Source: Phycisphaerales bacterium UBA2402
Lineage (GTDB): Bacteria > Planctomycetota > Phycisphaerae > Phycisphaerales > UBA1924
Assembly (NCBI GenBank): GCA_002343715.1
Contig: DDSA01000118.1
Location: 1-8,718 of the forward strand
Length of the DNA: 8,718 bases
Reading direction: 5' to 3'
Numbering within the stretch: the first letter of the stretch is position 1; each line of letters opens with the position of its first letter. Position numbers and translations under genes: made by a program. This document shows, in pieces, positions 5,914 to 8,718 of this stretch. The notes below the pieces were generated by a model. The model was not told the origin of the DNA. It saw only the letters and a program-made list of their open reading frames with translations, and searched no databases.

Positions 5914-6933
5914 TTACGCCACGCCCTGCCCTTGCCAGCCGGCCTGTTCCAGCCCTTCGGCGTTGACGCAGTTGATGAATCGCTTCTCGGCTTTATAGAC
6001 CCGCACGATGCGGACGGTCTCCTCGGCCACGGCGTTCTGCGCCTGGTCGGTCGAGGCCCCGATGTGGTGTGTGCAGTAGACGCCGGGCAGGGACGCGGTC
6101 GGGCAGTCCCACTGCGCCTGCGCCTCGGCGGGGGCGCCCTCGAAGACATCCAGCCCGGCGCGAAGCCCCTTCTCCTTGATGGCCGAGCGGAGCGCGGCCT
6201 CGTCCACCACACTCCCCCTCGAGGTGTTGATGAAATACGCGCCCGGCTTCATCGCGCTGAAGAACTCGGCCCCGAAGAGTTTGCTGGTGGTCGGCGCTGC
6301 GGGGAGGTGAACCGTGATGGCGTCGCACCGCCGCGCCAGCGCGAGCAGGGCCGGGGTGTCGGTGCCGCCGAACTCGCAGTTGAGCGCCGCGGCGTGCTGC
6401 GGGGTGATGCCGCGGGACCAGGCCACTACGTTCATGCCGAAGGCCACCGCCCGCCTGATGACCTCCTGCCCGATGGCCCCGACGCCGACCACGCCGAGCG
6501 CGAGTCCCTTCAGGCCCTTGCTCTTGGTCGAGTACTCCTTCTTGTTCCACTGCTTGTTCAGCCGCAGGTCGGCGGTCTGATCGGGAATCCGGCGGTCGCA
6601 GCAGAGCAGCAGCCCGATGGTGAGTTCCGCGACCGCGACGGCGTTCATGCCGGGACAGTTGCAGACAGCGACCTGGCGCGAGGTGGCGGCGGGCGTGTCG
6701 ATGTTGTCCACACCCGCGCCGGCGCGGATGATCAGACGCAGGGCGCTGCCCTGTTCGATCGCGGCCTTTGGCACCTTGGTGGATCGGACGATCAGAACCT
6801 CGGCGCCCGATGCGGCGAGGGCAGGCCCGATCTTGTCCGACCCGATGCCCGGCTCGTTCACGAGCGTGCACCCCAGAGCGGCCAGGGCATCAAGCCCGGA
6901 TTTCTCGAACTTGTCGGCGATCAGAACCTTCAC
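5914..6933 (-). CDS. serA: D-3-phosphoglycerate dehydrogenase-like D-2-hydroxyacid dehydrogenase
   Basis: The 339-residue product is a D-isomer-specific 2-hydroxyacid dehydrogenase. The most likely role is oxidation of 3-phosphoglycerate to 3-phosphohydroxypyruvate, the first step of serine synthesis in the cytoplasm. Visible features are GAGVDNID (72-79), the Rossmann loop GVGAIG (150-155), the substrate-binding/catalytic Arg 239 in NTSRG, Glu 265 in DVFEGAP and His 290 in THHIGAST. It ends soon after the catalytic domain, so it is the short form lacking the C-terminal ACT regulatory domain of E. coli SerA. After the second Rossmann strand it has VVAWSRG rather than an Asp, which may change NAD/NADP preference. 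The start chosen is GTG 6933 (giving MKVLIADKFEKSG), because AGGAG lies 6 nt upstream. The ATG at 6939 directly abuts that AGGAG, which is too close. The gene starts 41 bp after the fucosidase stop on the same strand. Hydroxypyruvate or glyoxylate reductase is the main alternative. Confidence 0.85.
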   Translation of the reverse strand: MKVLIADKFEKSGLDALAALGCTLVNEPGIGSDKIGPALAASGAEVLIVRSTKVPKAAIEQGSALRLIIRAGAGVDNIDTPAATSRQVAVCNCPGMNAVAVAELTIGLLLCCDRRIPDQTADLRLNKQWNKKEYSTKSKGLKGLALGVVGVGAIGQEVIRRAVAFGMNVVAWSRGITPQHAAALNCEFGGTDTPALLALARRCDAITVHLPAAPTTSKLFGAEFFSAMKPGAYFINTSRGSVVDEAALRSAIKEKGLRAGLDVFEGAPAEAQAQWDCPTASLPGVYCTHHIGASTDQAQNAVAEETVRIVRVYKAEKRFINCVNAEGLEQAGWQGQGVA

Positions 6934-6939
6934 GGGCAT

Positions 6940-6944
6940 CTCCT
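6940..6944 (-). promoter_or_regulatory. Ribosome binding site deciding the dehydrogenase start
   Basis: AGGAG on the minus strand is followed directly by ATGCCC and then GTG at 6933-6931. The 6-nt spacing fits the GTG and leaves no gap for the ATG, so the GTG is the better start by two codons. The site lies within the 41-bp gap after the fucosidase stop, giving the dehydrogenase its own ribosome entry on a shared transcript. Confidence 0.6.
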
Positions 6945-6974
6945 GTTTGGTCACACAAGCGTACGCGTCGCGCC

Positions 6975-8718
6975 TCACTCCGCAGGAACCAGTTGCACTT
7001 CACGCAGGTTCATGAGCGCCCCCTTCAAGCCCGGCGCGGGGGCGACCGTCAGGACACCAACGCCCGCGGATGAGATGGAAAGCGTGCCGCACTCGACCCA
7101 CGTGTAGTCGCGCCACCCCGCCGTGGCCGGCACGGTCGCCGTGACGCTTCGGCCCTGGCACGACACGGTGAAGGCGTCCCCATCTTCGCCGGGCTGGCAG
7201 GCGATCAGGCACCGGACCTTGAACGCCCCGGGCGCGGGGAAGCGAACTTGCCACGATGCCCTTTGTTCCGCGCTGGTCCAGTATCCGATGTTGTGGAGGC
7301 CGGCGTGCTCCTCCAGCCGGGCGGTCGTGTCGGCTTCGGTGCAGTCGAGCGTGAAGACGCCGTCCGGCCCCGGCCCGATGAAGATCGGTTCGGCCAGCGG
7401 CGGCCCGTCCAACTCCAGGACGATGACGCTCGCATCGGCATCGGGCGCAGCGCTCGGCAGCGAGATCACCACGCCGCCATCGGTGCGCCGGGCGGTGAGG
7501 CGAGCGCCGCCCGCCATGAGCGAGGCTCGCTTGGGATTGTTCTTGAGCCGCGGCACCAGCAGCTCGCCGTTGCTCGGCCAGTCGAAGACCATCAGGTACA
7601 ACGTGTCGCCGTCGGCGGTGCAGCGGCCCCAGGGCACGCGGCCGATCGGTCCGGCCGAGGTGCCGTAGACGGCCCGGCTGTTGGTCTTCATCCATCGGCC
7701 CACGGCCGCGAGCCGCTCGACGCTCTCGGGCGGGATCAGTCCCTCGGCCGTCGGCCCGACGTTGAGGAGAAAGTTGCCGCCCTTGCTCGACGTGTCGCAG
7801 AGCATGCGGATCAGCGTCCGCTCGCTCTTCCAGTTGTGGTCGAGTTTGGAATATCCCCAGGTGTCGTTCATTGTCATGCAGGTTTCCCAGTCCATGCCGG
7901 GGATGCCCGTGGCGGGGATCTCCTGCTCGGGCGTATCGAAATCGCCCGCGCCTTTGTAGGACGAACGCCCCGACATCCCCGCCCGGGCCTTGCCGACGCG
8001 GTTGTTGATGATGATGTCGGGCTGCAAGCCTCGAACGTACGACGCCAGGTCGGCCCCGCGCTCTTCCGTCCACTGAGCATCCCACTCGCCGTCGAACCAG
8101 AGGACGCCGATGGGGCCGTAGTTGGTCAGAAGTTCCCCGAGCTGGGCCTTCATGTAGGGGATGTACGCCTCTTCCATGCGGCCCGCGATGTAGTCGGGGT
8201 GCCGCCAATCGAGGATGGAGTGATAGAAGCACAGGCGCAGTCCCTGACGGCGGCACTCTTCGGCCAGATCCTTCATCGGATCGCGGCCGTACGGCGTGCC
8301 GTCCACGATGTCGTACGTCGTGGTGGCGGTGTCGAACATCGCGAAGCCGTCGTGGTGCTTGCTGGTGATGACGATGTACTTCATCCCCGCGTTCTTGGCG
8401 ATGGCCACCCATTCTTTGGCGTTGAACCCGGTGGGGTTGAAGCGCCCGGCCAGCGGCTCGTACTCCGAGAGCGGGATCTTCTCCGTGTGCATGATCCACT
8501 CGGCCACGCTCTTGGTTCGATGGCCCTTCCATTCGCCGGCTGGGACGGCGTAGATGCCCCAATGGATGAACATGCCGAAACGCGCCTCCCGCCACCAGAC
8601 CATGCGGGCATCGTGACTCGTCGGGGCTTCGGCGCGTGCGGCGGGGGGCGGGGCGGGGGGCCCCCCGCGCGCCCGACGCACCCCCCCCCCCCCCCCCCGC
8701 TCCCGGGGGGGGGGGGGG
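6975..8718 (-). CDS. Alpha-L-fucosidase, glycoside hydrolase family 29 (5' end missing)
   Basis: This retaining glycosidase would release L-fucose from glycans, probably outside the cytoplasm. Residues here are counted from a GTG at 8681. The catalytic barrel covers about 30-340. It shows WWREARFGMFIHWGIY (29-44), SKHHDGFAMFD (107-117), LWFDGEWD (194-201) with the probable nucleophile Asp 197, WETCMTMNDTWGY (265-277) and GNFLLNVGPTAEG (302-314). A beta-sandwich follows (about 345-425). Then comes an extra module (about 440-565), with HNIGYWTSAEQRASWQVRFPAPG at its core, resembling carbohydrate-binding or galactose-binding-like domains. The stop at 6975 is clear. The 5' end is not: the frame stays open to the window edge through a low-complexity tract, and ARAEAPTSHDAR just before the barrel looks like the end of a lost signal peptide. 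ATG 8603 could start only a protein lacking that lead. The gene heads a same-strand series with the dehydrogenase and desulfurase. Confidence 0.9.
   Translation of the reverse strand, partial: PPPPRERGGGGGVRRARGGPPAPPPAARAEAPTSHDARMVWWREARFGMFIHWGIYAVPAGEWKGHRTKSVAEWIMHTEKIPLSEYEPLAGRFNPTGFNAKEWVAIAKNAGMKYIVITSKHHDGFAMFDTATTTYDIVDGTPYGRDPMKDLAEECRRQGLRLCFYHSILDWRHPDYIAGRMEEAYIPYMKAQLGELLTNYGPIGVLWFDGEWDAQWTEERGADLASYVRGLQPDIIINNRVGKARAGMSGRSSYKGAGDFDTPEQEIPATGIPGMDWETCMTMNDTWGYSKLDHNWKSERTLIRMLCDTSSKGGNFLLNVGPTAEGLIPPESVERLAAVGRWMKTNSRAVYGTSAGPIGRVPWGRCTADGDTLYLMVFDWPSNGELLVPRLKNNPKRASLMAGGARLTARRTDGGVVISLPSAAPDADASVIVLELDGPPLAEPIFIGPGPDGVFTLDCTEADTTARLEEHAGLHNIGYWTSAEQRASWQVRFPAPGAFKVRCLIACQPGEDGDAFTVSCQGRSVTATVPATAGWRDYTWVECGTLSISSAGVGVLTVAPAPGLKGALMNLREVQLVPAE
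8640..8718. repeat. Low-complexity G/C tract at window end, probable assembly artefact
   Basis: The last ~80 bases are almost only G and C and become homopolymeric: G6C6 at 8655-8666, then C18 (8681-8698), GCTCCC and G14 (8705-8718). The C18 and G14 runs could fold back on each other. The fucosidase frame passes through this tract as Pro/Gly/Ala/Arg-rich sequence unlike a normal signal peptide core. This pattern at an edge is typical of poor read support or poly-G sequencing error at a contig end. A real G/C repeat cannot be excluded. Confidence 0.65.

Noticed and set aside
4984..7107. Long plus-strand frames (293 and 407 codons) opposite the desulfurase and dehydrogenase
   Set aside because: Their composition is that of translated antisense, and the minus strand holds well-motivated enzymes with intact active sites.

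Overview
The window is about 8.7 kb of very GC-rich bacterial DNA, densely coding on both strands with strongly G/C-biased third codon positions. It looks like a fragment of a planctomycete chromosome, possibly Phycisphaerae. I infer this from the 662-residue membrane-anchored helical-repeat protein, whose conserved block I associate with Planctomycetota, together with a GH29 fucosidase and the base composition. The last ~80 bases are a low-complexity G/C run that looks like a degraded contig end, so this is probably an edge of a draft or metagenome assembly. I could not run a database search.

Layout, left to right. (1) The last 36 codons of an unrecognised plus-strand gene (1-111), then a Rho-independent terminator (146-173) that abuts the convergent stop of ribF. 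(2) ribF on the minus strand (173-1069), encoding the bifunctional riboflavin kinase/FAD synthetase. (3) A 147-bp divergent intergenic region. (4) A plus-strand pair: a helical-repeat membrane protein of unknown function (1217-3205) and, after 8 nt holding a ribosome binding site, a family 1 extracellular solute-binding protein (3214-4626). (5) A minus-strand series transcribed right to left: GH29 alpha-L-fucosidase (6975 to the window edge, 5' end missing), a SerA-type D-2-hydroxyacid dehydrogenase (5914-6933) and a class V aminotransferase of the cysteine desulfurase type (4606-5847). The 3' ends of the desulfurase and the solute-binding protein overlap by 21 bp.

How the genes may work together. 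The fucosidase would release fucose from glycans, and the solute-binding protein may bind a sugar or other small solute, but no permease or ATPase gene is in view and the two genes sit in opposite transcription units. The dehydrogenase and desulfurase could link serine/cysteine supply to sulfur mobilisation, or may only share a transcript. RibF is a housekeeping enzyme. I see no phage, insertion sequence, CRISPR array, tRNA or rRNA, and no clear novel defence or mobile system. The most interesting items are the uncharacterised helical-repeat protein paired with an orphan binding protein, the loop-exposed GGAGG hairpin before the desulfurase, and the Ser-Arg at the cofactor-discriminating position of the dehydrogenase.
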